A stretch of DNA of 62,919 nucleotides, taken from contig CAYSZV010000010.1 of NCBI GenBank assembly GCA_964435595.1, forward strand, positions 1 through 62,919. Reading direction: 5' to 3'. The notes beneath the pieces were generated by a model. That model saw nothing but the letters and a program-made list of their open reading frames with translations, had not been told where the DNA came from and ran no database searches. The position numbers and the translations under genes are program-made. Shown piece after piece: positions 43,794-52,291 of the stretch (positions are counted from its first letter, which is position 1; each line of letters starts with the position of its first letter). The stretch comes from Izemoplasma sp964435595. Its GTDB lineage: Bacteria; Bacillota_I; Bacilli_A; Izemoplasmatales; Izemoplasmataceae.

Positions 43794-46700
43794 TTAGAAA
43801 TATACTTTAATGTTTTGTACTTGTTTGTTTCTCACTTTTTCAGCTAACTTACCGCTAATTTCTTTATATTCTTTTCCATCCACTTCATACTTGCTAATCG
43901 CAAATGATGGATCAAATGTATTGATATTTTGGGAATTGATATATGTTACTTTAATACTTCCTAAGAAGGTAAATGAAACTTCACCATCTTTAAAGAAGTC
44001 AGTGCTTAACGCTGGATGTAAGTTTAATGTCAAGGTGCCTTCTGTCATAATAAATGGCTTTTTACCAAACATCATATAGGCCCAGATCGATAACATTTCT
44101 GCGGTAGATCCTGATAATCTAGCTACCCAACCTTGTCCTCTCACACTTGGATCAGGATTGACACTTGAAGCAATGAAGCTTGAATTTTCTAATGTACTTC
44201 TACCATAAACCTTAGGATCCATGAAACAAACCAAATTTGTTTCAATTTCTTCAAAGAATTCTTTGTAAAGTCCACCCTTTAACAATCCCAACAAATACTT
44301 GTATGTCATATGCAAGAAGTTTGATTCACGTTCTTGCCATCCTTTTGTAAAACTACGACCTCTTCCGATTTCATTTGTTTCATCATCTAAGAATTCACTA
44401 GTTTTATAAAATTTCAATTCATGATCATATACATTGCTCAATTTAATATTTTCATACATACGTTTTTTCTTTTGAATGTTATTCATAACTTTCAATGCTC
44501 TAGCTGGTGCTTCCAAATAATATGGTAAGGCACGTACTTTGAATTTTTTAGGTGTCACGATTGGAAGTCCATATTGTCCAATTTTTGAACTACCATTTTC
44601 GATCACTCTTTCGTAATCTACCACTTCATGTACTAGATACGTTGGATAAATCCCATTTCCTAAATGAAGTGCTTTGGTCAAAGCTACATCAATTTTCTTA
44701 TTTGCTTCTTCCAATAATGCTGAAACAGTTTTACCATCTAAGACACTCACTTCTTTGGTACCAAAGCGGATCGCATCTCGATAGTCTTCTTTAACTGATG
44801 ATGCCTTGTTCCAATAATCAAAATCATCATAAGTATTATTGAGTACATCTAGTAGTTTATGACTAAACTCTACCATTTCAACAGGTAATTCTAAATTCTC
44901 TTCTAATAAGAAATGTTCTGATAAGAAACTAAGAATTCTTTTCAATTCAATCGTTTCTGAAACACCACTACCAAATAATCCAGGAAGACCATTCATAGCA
45001 TCATTCCAACCAGGTTTATCTGCTTCCATTTCAATTCCGATTCCAGATGGATCGATACTTGCTACTTTATTCACAGCTAGTGTAAACAATTTAGCAAATA
45101 AATTTGTTTTCACTTCTCTACCGTATTGGTCTTTGAGCCAATTTGATCCATGAGGATTCATTGAGAGTCGATCGATTTTTGCATGGTCGTGATGAATCAC
45201 ACTACCATAACGTCTGACAACTCCATCATTGCGTAGACAAATTTTCTCACTTCTAGGTAACACATGTACCGGACTGTCATAAAATGAGTATGTCATATCA
45301 TTGAATAAACTATCCTTCAATCTATCAGGATAAATTCCATTAAAGTTTTCAATCAAATCTAATATATAAGTCCAATGATCAATCCAATATCCTTCGCCGA
45401 AGTTTGCTTCAAAGTTTTGCACTGCATACGTGAAGATTGCTTCAAACAATTCAGTATCAGATAAATCAGTAGTAATATTATTGTTTGCGATTGTATTGAT
45501 AATACTACCAGGTGAGAATTTACCATGAAGAACTTTCATCATAACCTCACTACCCTGGAATAATTTATTCACAATCATTTTTACTTTTGCTTTGTCTTTG
45601 ATTTCAAATGATGATCCATTGATTGCGAGTGGATTATATCCATCCGCTTGAATGAATGAACCAAACATTTTTACATTGAAGTCATATACTTCTGGAATAA
45701 TTAATATATCACTTCTTCTATTTTGACAAACATCTCTGAAATTTCCATTTCCTTGAGAATAGAATTCAGGAGCAAGAGTGAAGTAATTATAATCACGCTC
45801 TAAATCCCCGTGTTTTCTAGAAAAGAGATGATAGACAAATTTTGAGTGATCCCCATCAATCACCATTGGGTATCCACCACGTAAGAAGTTGTCCATATAA
45901 TTTTGCTTGATATAATCATCAAATAGTGGGAATGCCGTTTCCGTTTGAACATCTTGTAAGATTTGTTCAATCTCATTGGATGCTTCAAAACGTTTTTTCG
46001 CTAAGTATTCAGAGTCAGAAATATAAGATGACATCTCAATTACTTGCTCTTCTGAATGGGCATGTCCAATTACTGTATTAATCGATTTTTCTTCACCAGG
46101 AACAATTGTCATATTTACACCTGTAAAGCCAACCGGAATCTTATTCGCTGTTACTTGGTTACTAGATAAGATTTCAACCAAAGATGTTTTTTCAAAATTT
46201 CTAGCATATCGTTTTGACGTATCATATCCGAAGACAAGACTTGAATCTACAATTGGTTTAATCAAATTTCCTTCAAATGATGATACATAAAAGTTCCCTT
46301 TCACGATATTTGTAACTTCTGCGCTATCTGAAGTAGAAGAACGCATTCTATAATATCCGATGTTGTTGTCTAAAGAATAAATCTCCATCCAACTTCTCAA
46401 TAAATTACTCATTGCCTTGAATGATCCATATTCCACTTTGTACGGAAACAGTTGAGACAGACCGTCTAGAATTTCAAAAGAAACAGGTTCGCTGTTTTGA
46501 TTTGTAATCTTAACTTGTCTTACTAAAGCTGCAATGTTTTCGTTTGGTAGACCAAAATAAGTAACTTCAAATGTTAACCCTAAAAATTTATTTACTTCTA
46601 CAATAGAGAATTCAGCTCGTCCAATTTTCATTGTTCGTTTGACATCTTTACTGTTTTCCCCAAATATTTCTATCACTTCGCCATTCACTTTTACGAATGT

Positions 46701-46937
46701 TCTAAATCCATCAATAGCAGTTCTTTCATACGCCGTTACTGCCGGATTAAACTCTAATATATGTGAATCCTTATTTTCAATTCCGAATGATGCAATTCCT
46801 TGCCCTCTATTAACATAAAACGCCCATAATGGTATTCCTTTTTTTCCAGCCAATCCAGGCAGGAAACTACTAAATGTTTTTTGCTTATCGTATTCTTCAA
46901 TCTGAAATTGATTATCTTTGAAGTAAAACTCGCTCAT
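43794..46937 (-). CDS. Large GH94-clan beta-glucan phosphorylase (GH149/GH161-like)
   Basis: 1047 residues, no signal; GAGGTGTC precedes the ATG. Contains GNGNFRDVCQNRR (397-408), GEGYWIDHWTY (514-524) and the catalytic-acid region KPGWNDAMNG (641-650), with the Asp in WNDA as proton donor, as in inverting cellobiose-phosphorylase relatives. Length ~1050 fits the GH149/GH161 beta-1,3-glucan phosphorylases better than ~800-aa GH94. It would split beta-1,3-oligoglucosides with phosphate to glucose 1-phosphate in the cytosol, saving ATP. First gene of the 13-gene operon. Family subgroup not resolved by eye. Confidence 0.85.
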   Translation of the reverse strand: MSEFYFKDNQFQIEEYDKQKTFSSFLPGLAGKKGIPLWAFYVNRGQGIASFGIENKDSHILEFNPAVTAYERTAIDGFRTFVKVNGEVIEIFGENSKDVKRTMKIGRAEFSIVEVNKFLGLTFEVTYFGLPNENIAALVRQVKITNQNSEPVSFEILDGLSQLFPYKVEYGSFKAMSNLLRSWMEIYSLDNNIGYYRMRSSTSDSAEVTNIVKGNFYVSSFEGNLIKPIVDSSLVFGYDTSKRYARNFEKTSLVEILSSNQVTANKIPVGFTGVNMTIVPGEEKSINTVIGHAHSEEQVIEMSSYISDSEYLAKKRFEASNEIEQILQDVQTETAFPLFDDYIKQNYMDNFLRGGYPMVIDGDHSKFVYHLFSRKHGDLERDYNYFTLAPEFYSQGNGNFRDVCQNRRSDILIIPEVYDFNVKMFGSFIQADGYNPLAINGSSFEIKDKAKVKMIVNKLFQGSEVMMKVLHGKFSPGSIINTIANNNITTDLSDTELFEAIFTYAVQNFEANFGEGYWIDHWTYILDLIENFNGIYPDRLKDSLFNDMTYSFYDSPVHVLPRSEKICLRNDGVVRRYGSVIHHDHAKIDRLSMNPHGSNWLKDQYGREVKTNLFAKLFTLAVNKVASIDPSGIGIEMEADKPGWNDAMNGLPGLFGSGVSETIELKRILSFLSEHFLLEENLELPVEMVEFSHKLLDVLNNTYDDFDYWNKASSVKEDYRDAIRFGTKEVSVLDGKTVSALLEEANKKIDVALTKALHLGNGIYPTYLVHEVVDYERVIENGSSKIGQYGLPIVTPKKFKVRALPYYLEAPARALKVMNNIQKKKRMYENIKLSNVYDHELKFYKTSEFLDDETNEIGRGRSFTKGWQERESNFLHMTYKYLLGLLKGGLYKEFFEEIETNLVCFMDPKVYGRSTLENSSFIASSVNPDPSVRGQGWVARLSGSTAEMLSIWAYMMFGKKPFIMTEGTLTLNLHPALSTDFFKDGEVSFTFLGSIKVTYINSQNINTFDPSFAISKYEVDGKEYKEISGKLAEKVRNKQVQNIKVYF

Positions 46938-46979
46938 TTGACACCTCTACAATCTAATATAATAATATATTATATTTAC

Positions 46980-46991
46980 TAAAACGATTTC
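46980..46991. promoter_or_regulatory. LacI-type operator at the transcription start of the glucan operon
   Basis: TAAAACGATTTC fits the half-site pattern GAAANCGNTTTC at 11 of 12 positions and lies at the expected start of transcription, a repressor position. The full form GAAAACGATTTC occurs in the promoter at 55473-55484. Confidence 0.5.
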
Positions 46992-46997
46992 GAATTA

Positions 46998-47027
46998 ATT
47001 ATATCACAATATGTAAGCGTTATACAA
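46998..47027 (-). promoter_or_regulatory. Promoter of the 13-gene glucan operon
   Basis: On the minus strand TTGTAT (47022-47027), an 18-nt spacer, TATAAT (46998-47003). Confidence 0.6.
47012..47025. promoter_or_regulatory. cre-like site overlapping the glucan promoter
   Basis: TGTAAGCGTTATAC matches TGWAARCGYTWNCW at 12 of 14 positions and overlaps the spacer and -35, a catabolite-repression position. Confidence 0.4.
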
Positions 47028-47030
47028 TAG

Positions 47031-47038
47031 CGTTTTCG
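47031..47038. promoter_or_regulatory. CGAAAACG box upstream of the glucan operon -35
   Basis: Plus-strand CGTTTTCG, 3 bp upstream of the -35, the same spacing as at 25022-25029. Confidence 0.5.
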
Positions 47039-47079
47039 TAATTTCTAAATTTAGTATTATTTTTCTAAATATTATTATA

Positions 47080-47107
47080 AATAAAAGACCTGCAAAAAGC
47101 AGGTCTT
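47080..47107 (-). terminator. Terminator after sufB
   Basis: AAGACCTGC / GCAGGTCTT stem (47085-47093, 47099-47107), followed on the minus strand by TTTTATTTAT. Confidence 0.75.
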
Positions 47108-47120
47108 AATTTGATTTGTT

Positions 47121-48533
47121 TTAACCGATTGAACCTTCCATTTCCAACTTGATCAATTGATTTAACTCAACTGCATATTCCATTGGAAGTTCTTTTGCAA
47201 ACGGCTCAATGAAGCCCATAATTATCATTTCAACAGCTTGTTCTTCTGTCAATCCTCTACTCATCAAGTAGAACAACTGTTCTTCAGAAACTTTTGAAAC
47301 TGTTGCTTCATGTTGCACCTGTGCTTGATTATTTTGAACAATGTTATATGGTAAGGTATCTGATACCGAAATATCATCCAATATAATTGTATCGCATTCT
47401 ACGTTCGATTTCGCACCAATTGCCTTCTCAGAATGTTTGATCATTCCACGATAATTAACACGTCCACCTTTGGCACTCATTGACTTAGAAATAATTTTTG
47501 AAGTTGTATTTTTTCCAATATGGATCATCTTCGCGCCAGTATCTTGGTTCATACCTTCTCCAGCAAATGCAATCGAAATCGTTGTTCCTTTTGCACGATC
47601 ACCTTTTAGGATACATGCTGGATATTTCATATTGATTTTACTACCAATATTTCCATCAATCCATTCCATGTGTGCATCTTCTCCTACTAGTGATCTTTTT
47701 GTTACTAAGTTAATGATATTGTTTGCCCAGTTTTGCACAGTTGAATAACGACAATATCCACCTTTTTTAACAAAGATTTCTACAATCGCAGCATGCAAAC
47801 TGCTTTTCGTATAAACCGGAGCGGTACATCCTTCAACGTAATTTACACTTGCTCCTTCATCAACGATAATAAGTGTTCTTTCAAATTGTCCCATTTGTTC
47901 ACTGTTAATACGGAAATAAGATTGTAAGGGCTTTGTCACTTGAACACCTGGCGGTACATAGATAAAACTTCCACCGCTCCATACAGCGCTATTAAGTGCT
48001 GCATACTTATTGTCTGTATAAGGAACTACTTTCCCAAAGTATTCTCTGAACAACTCTGGATATTCTCTTAAAGCTGTATCTGTATCTGTAAAGATTACAC
48101 CTTGATCTTCTAGTTCTTTTAGTGTTGAATGGTATACTACTTCAGATTCAAACTGTGTAGAAACACCAGCTAAGAATTTTTGTTCTGCTTCTGGGATTCC
48201 TAGTTTATCAAATGTATCTTTGATTTCTTCAGGTACATCATCCCAATCCGCTTCAGATCTATCACTTGGCTTAATATAATATGTGATCGCATCAAAATCA
48301 ATTCCACTTAAATCAGGTCCCCATGTCGGATTCGGTTTATCTAGGAATTTTTGATATGATTTTAATCTAAATTCCAGCATCCATTCTGGTTCACCTTTGA
48401 TTTTCGAAATTTCTCTGATAACATCCTCACTTAGACCTTTACCTGTATCTAATACACTTGTTGTTTCGGTCTTGAAGCCATATTTATAATCACCAATGAT
48501 TTCAGTTATTTCTTGTTTAGTTTTTTCACTCAT
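47121..48533 (-). CDS. sufB: SufB Fe-S cluster scaffold subunit
   Basis: 470 residues from ATG 48533, 8 nt after the sufU stop; the longer open frame overlapping sufU is rejected because family members begin near MSEKTKQEI. Carries EVVYHS, NVECDTIILDD and the C-terminal EATVSKVSEEQLFYLMSRGL. With SufC and SufD it forms the scaffold complex that assembles clusters for NifJ and other proteins. Family length is normal (~465). Confidence 0.95.
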   Translation of the reverse strand: MSEKTKQEITEIIGDYKYGFKTETTSVLDTGKGLSEDVIREISKIKGEPEWMLEFRLKSYQKFLDKPNPTWGPDLSGIDFDAITYYIKPSDRSEADWDDVPEEIKDTFDKLGIPEAEQKFLAGVSTQFESEVVYHSTLKELEDQGVIFTDTDTALREYPELFREYFGKVVPYTDNKYAALNSAVWSGGSFIYVPPGVQVTKPLQSYFRINSEQMGQFERTLIIVDEGASVNYVEGCTAPVYTKSSLHAAIVEIFVKKGGYCRYSTVQNWANNIINLVTKRSLVGEDAHMEWIDGNIGSKINMKYPACILKGDRAKGTTISIAFAGEGMNQDTGAKMIHIGKNTTSKIISKSMSAKGGRVNYRGMIKHSEKAIGAKSNVECDTIILDDISVSDTLPYNIVQNNQAQVQHEATVSKVSEEQLFYLMSRGLTEEQAVEMIIMGFIEPFAKELPMEYAVELNQLIKLEMEGSIG

Positions 48534-48540
48534 GAGTAAA

Positions 48541-48972
48541 TCACTCGCTTTCTTCGAATGTTCCTTCCAATGCTTTCCATGCGATACTCGCACATTTAAT
48601 ACGAGCAGGGAATTGTCTCACTCCCTGATACGCTATTGCATCTTCAAGTTCAATAGATTCATCGTACTCTTTATTTGTTAGCATATTTAAGTATGCATCT
48701 TTAATTTTTGTTGCTTCTTCTACAGTTTTTCCAATCAATACTTCACTCATTACAGAAGCACTACTACAGCAAATACTACATCCAGTTCCATCGTGACGAA
48801 CATCTTTTACAATTCCATTCTCTAAATGAGATTGAATTGTAATATCGTCTCCACATGTTGGATTTTTGATATGCACTGTTTTATATCCTTCTTTTTGCAA
48901 TAAACCTTTGTTTCTAGGATTTTTATAGTGATCCATTATCACTTGTCTATATAAATTTTGTAATCCAGCCAT
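48541..48972 (-). CDS. sufU: SufU sulfur-transfer protein
   Basis: 143 residues. IscU-like zinc-binding cysteines: CGDDITI (first), CSICCSSASVMSEV (second pair) and CASIAWKALEG (third). In Gram-positive bacteria SufU accepts sulfur from SufS and passes it to SufB. The gene order SufS-SufU-SufB matches the sufCDSUB layout of Bacillota. Intact. Confidence 0.95.
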   Translation of the reverse strand: MAGLQNLYRQVIMDHYKNPRNKGLLQKEGYKTVHIKNPTCGDDITIQSHLENGIVKDVRHDGTGCSICCSSASVMSEVLIGKTVEEATKIKDAYLNMLTNKEYDESIELEDAIAYQGVRQFPARIKCASIAWKALEGTFEESE

Positions 48973-48982
48973 AACAATCCTC

Positions 48983-50191
48983 CTAAAATCCTACGCCTTT
49001 GAAGAAATCTCTGGCAAGTTTACATGATTCAACAAATTTATCACATTCTTCATAGGTATTATATAAGTAAAATGATGCTCTTAATGTAGCCACTACACCA
49101 AGCCATTTAATAACGAGTTGTGCACAATGATGCCCCGCTCTCATACAGATATTGTCCCCATCAAAATACGTAATCGCATCATGTGGATGAACCCCTTCTA
49201 TATTGAACGATATAATCCCTGTTTCAGCAGTTTCGTTATAAATAATGATATCATCAATTTCTTTCAATTTTTGTACTGTATACTCTTTTAATTCATGTTC
49301 GTATTTCTTAACGTTATCAAGACCTATGTTGTCCAAATATTTGATTGCTTCACCAAGACCGATCGCCTCAGCAATCGGAGGTGTTCCTGTTTCAAATTTA
49401 TATGGAGCGTCTTTCCAAGATGCATCAAATTTATTAACATTATCGTTCATATCTCCACCAAATTCAATTGGTGGCATACTTTGTAGTAAATCAAATTTAC
49501 CATATAAGACACCAATCCCTGTTGGTCCTAACATTTTATGTCCAGAAAACGATAAAAAGTCTGCATCTAAATCTTTGACATCAAGTTTTATATGAGGTGC
49601 GGCTTGCGCTGCATCAACAGTTACAACTGCACCGTATTGATGAGCTAACTGGATGATTTCCTTCAACGGAGTAACATAGCCCATTACGTTTGAAACGTAA
49701 TTGATTGCCACTACTTTTGTTTTTTCCGATAAGACACTCTTGAAATTTTCAATGGTAATTCTTCCCTCTTTATTCAAAGGAACATATACCAATTTCGCCT
49801 TTGTAATATTTGAAACGTTTTGCCATGGTAAAACTTGGGAATGATGTTCCAATTCTGAAACCAAAATCTCATCCTCACTTGTTAAATTGTTCAATCCATA
49901 GCTTGAAGCAACTAAGTTTAAAGCACTACTTGCTCCTCTTGTAAATATAATTTCATTGACATCAGAATTGATAAACTTCGCTACTATTTCTCTTGCATCT
50001 TCATACTCAGTAGTAGCAACATAACTCAAATTATATACTCCACGATGTACATTCACACCGTATTTCTCATAATATTCAGTTTGTTTATCAATGACTTGCC
50101 TTGGCTTCAAACTTGAAGCTGCTGTGTCTAAATATACAAGCGTTTCATCTTCTAATATCGGAAAATCTTTTCTCCATTTATTTGGATCCAT
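48983..50191 (-). CDS. sufS: Cysteine desulfurase SufS
   Basis: 402 residues. PLP lysine in SGHKMLGPTGIGVLYG, cofactor Asp/His region VTVDAAQAAPH, and the active-site cysteine in RAGHHCAQ. It removes sulfur from cysteine and hands it to SufU. The N-terminus WRKDFPILEDETLVYLDTAASSLK is typical. It lies 10 nt upstream of sufU. Confidence 0.96.
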   Translation of the reverse strand: MDPNKWRKDFPILEDETLVYLDTAASSLKPRQVIDKQTEYYEKYGVNVHRGVYNLSYVATTEYEDAREIVAKFINSDVNEIIFTRGASSALNLVASSYGLNNLTSEDEILVSELEHHSQVLPWQNVSNITKAKLVYVPLNKEGRITIENFKSVLSEKTKVVAINYVSNVMGYVTPLKEIIQLAHQYGAVVTVDAAQAAPHIKLDVKDLDADFLSFSGHKMLGPTGIGVLYGKFDLLQSMPPIEFGGDMNDNVNKFDASWKDAPYKFETGTPPIAEAIGLGEAIKYLDNIGLDNVKKYEHELKEYTVQKLKEIDDIIIYNETAETGIISFNIEGVHPHDAITYFDGDNICMRAGHHCAQLVIKWLGVVATLRASFYLYNTYEECDKFVESCKLARDFFKGVGF

Positions 50192-50199
50192 ACCGTCAC

Positions 50200-51288
50200 C
50201 TACAATGTTTTATTTTCAACCGTTAAAATGAAATCCTCTTTCAATAAATCAGTTGTTAATTTATTTAATACTGGGCTTAAAAATCCAGAGATAATCAAAC
50301 GTTCTGCATTCTTAAGTGTTAATCCTCTACTCATTAAATAATACAATTGTTCTTCATCGATTTTTCCGATTGCAGCACCATGTGATGCCTCTACGTCAAA
50401 TTCATCGATCAGTAGTAATGGATTTGCATCTAGTCTTGATTTTACTCCCAACACAACCCCACGGTTACTTTGTCTTGCAATACTTCTTTTCATACCTTTA
50501 TTGATTTTACCAATACCTTCAAAAACAAGTGTTGAAGCATTGTTTGCTACACCATAATTCTCAATATACCCTTCAGTACTTTTGGCTTTATGTTCTACTA
50601 ATTGTGTGAAATGAGCTTCTTGTTGTTCATTCGTAATTGCCACTGTTTTTGTTGTTCCTGTCGCATATTCTTCTTGAAGTAAAATATTTGTGTTAGATAC
50701 GGTCACAGAATCATTGATTTCCGCAATGCTGTACATTGCATTTCCATAACGCTTCACATATACATTTCTTGTAATTGCAGCCATTGTTTTATTGTTCAAC
50801 TTACTCATACCCGAGTAGGTTAATCTTGCATTTTCTAATACAAACGCGTTGGAAACATGGTTGACACTGGTTTGTCCATAACTAACCAAATACTCAAAGT
50901 ATTTGAAGTCACTATTGTCTTCACACACAATCATTACATTATTGTTCATTTCACCCTCTTCTTGGATGTAAAAAACATGTAATGTATTTTCAAATATTGT
51001 ATTTCTTTTTGCTTTAATAAATAGTCCACTTGTTGTTTCTTCATAGTTGTATAAGACACTATCTGCGGTAATCGATTTCACAGACTCGCTATCATAATAC
51101 ATCGCTTCAGCATCTGTTAATTCTTCTACATCTAAAACAATTAAATCGTTAAAACTTTCATCCAGACTTTTTTCGATGATATGTCCATCTTTGATTACAA
51201 TATAGTTCTTTAAATCACCAGAAAGAAGTCTTTGAATCTGACTCGGCATCTCTGTATTGTTTAAAGGCTGTTTATGTAATTGAATCAT
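50200..51288 (-). CDS. sufD: SufD scaffold subunit
   Basis: 362 residues. Shorter paralogue of SufB with the C-terminal signature DVEASHGAAIGKIDEEQLYYL and a beta-helix body. Forms the SufBC2D complex. The stop is 9 nt before sufS and the start overlaps the sufC stop by 1 nt. Lower conservation than SufB is normal. Confidence 0.93.
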   Translation of the reverse strand: MIQLHKQPLNNTEMPSQIQRLLSGDLKNYIVIKDGHIIEKSLDESFNDLIVLDVEELTDAEAMYYDSESVKSITADSVLYNYEETTSGLFIKAKRNTIFENTLHVFYIQEEGEMNNNVMIVCEDNSDFKYFEYLVSYGQTSVNHVSNAFVLENARLTYSGMSKLNNKTMAAITRNVYVKRYGNAMYSIAEINDSVTVSNTNILLQEEYATGTTKTVAITNEQQEAHFTQLVEHKAKSTEGYIENYGVANNASTLVFEGIGKINKGMKRSIARQSNRGVVLGVKSRLDANPLLLIDEFDVEASHGAAIGKIDEEQLYYLMSRGLTLKNAERLIISGFLSPVLNKLTTDLLKEDFILTVENKTL

Positions 51289-52121
51289 TATAAATCAAGA
51301 GCTTCTTTCGTAGCACAAGTCCCTAACATCACTCTTGCTTGCTCTTCTTCTTCAATTACTCTTACATCCTCAATACCAAGTTCTTCTTTTAGCCAGTCAT
51401 ATCCTTCAGTATCAATACGTTTCATCAGTTCAAGGTTTCCAGAACGCACAATTTTACCCTTCATCATAACGTGAATCGTATCAGCTTTTATATATTCCAA
51501 TAAACGTTGGTAATGCGTAATCAATAGGAGCCCTAATTTATCACTTTGCATCTCTGTAACATTTTCACCAACAATACGTAATGCATCAACATCTAATCCA
51601 CTATCAATTTCATCTAAAATAGCAATCTTTGGCTTCAACATTTTCATTTGTAAGATCTCATTACGTTTTTTCTCTCCACCACTAAATCCTTCATTCAAGT
51701 ATCTATGTGGTAAATCATCATCCATTTTTAAATCTGTTACAGCATGATCTAATTCACGAATGAATTTGAATAAACTAACGCTTTTCCCTTCTTTCAAACG
51801 AGTGTTCATAGCTGTTTTAATGAAATCACTGTTTGTTACCCCAGGTACTTCAGCAGGATGTTGCATTCCTAAGAATAATCCGGCACGAGCACGTTCGTCT
51901 ACTTCCATTTCAAGAACATCTTTACCGTCTAAAGTAATCGTTCCTTTTGTTACAGTATATTTGGGATGACCCATTATCACACTAGCTAGTGTCGATTTAC
52001 CAGTCCCATTCGGACCCATAATCGCATGAGTTTCTCCACCATTTATTTCTAAGTTAACACCTTTTAATATTTCTTTTCCTTCTACTTCTGCGTATAAATC
52101 TTTTATCACTAATTTGCTCAT
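51288..52121 (-). CDS. sufC: SufC ATPase
   Basis: 277 residues. Walker A GPNGTGKSTLASVIMG, signature FSGGEKKRNEILQM and Walker B IAILDEIDSGLDVDAL. A soluble ABC ATPase that drives conformational change in SufBD. A ~25-residue C-terminal extension past the usual ~250-aa end (EEEEQARVMLGTCATKEAL) is unusual. First gene of sufCDSUB; the upstream region has a TATAAT-like -10 near 52160 but no clear -35. Confidence 0.95.
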   Translation of the reverse strand: MSKLVIKDLYAEVEGKEILKGVNLEINGGETHAIMGPNGTGKSTLASVIMGHPKYTVTKGTITLDGKDVLEMEVDERARAGLFLGMQHPAEVPGVTNSDFIKTAMNTRLKEGKSVSLFKFIRELDHAVTDLKMDDDLPHRYLNEGFSGGEKKRNEILQMKMLKPKIAILDEIDSGLDVDALRIVGENVTEMQSDKLGLLLITHYQRLLEYIKADTIHVMMKGKIVRSGNLELMKRIDTEGYDWLKEELGIEDVRVIEEEEQARVMLGTCATKEALDL

Positions 52122-52240
52122 AGTTTATACCTCCTTAACTCAACTCATATAATACATTATATAAAGCCATAATCAAAGTGATATGATATATTTTTTAAAT
52201 AGTTATTTATAATCTTAATTGATATCCTTATTTAGAAAAA

Positions 52241-52276
52241 AAACATAAAAAAAACGGAGCAGATTTGCTCCGTTTT
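52241..52276 (-). terminator. Terminator after the multi-module lipoprotein
   Basis: AAAACGGAGCA / TGCTCCGTTTT stem (52251-52261, 52266-52276), followed on the minus strand by a T-rich run. Confidence 0.8.
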
Positions 52277-52291
52277 AGTTTTGAATATTTA

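Noticed and set aside
48533..48593. Longer sufB start
   Set aside because: It lies inside the sufU gene and adds residues not typical of SufB.
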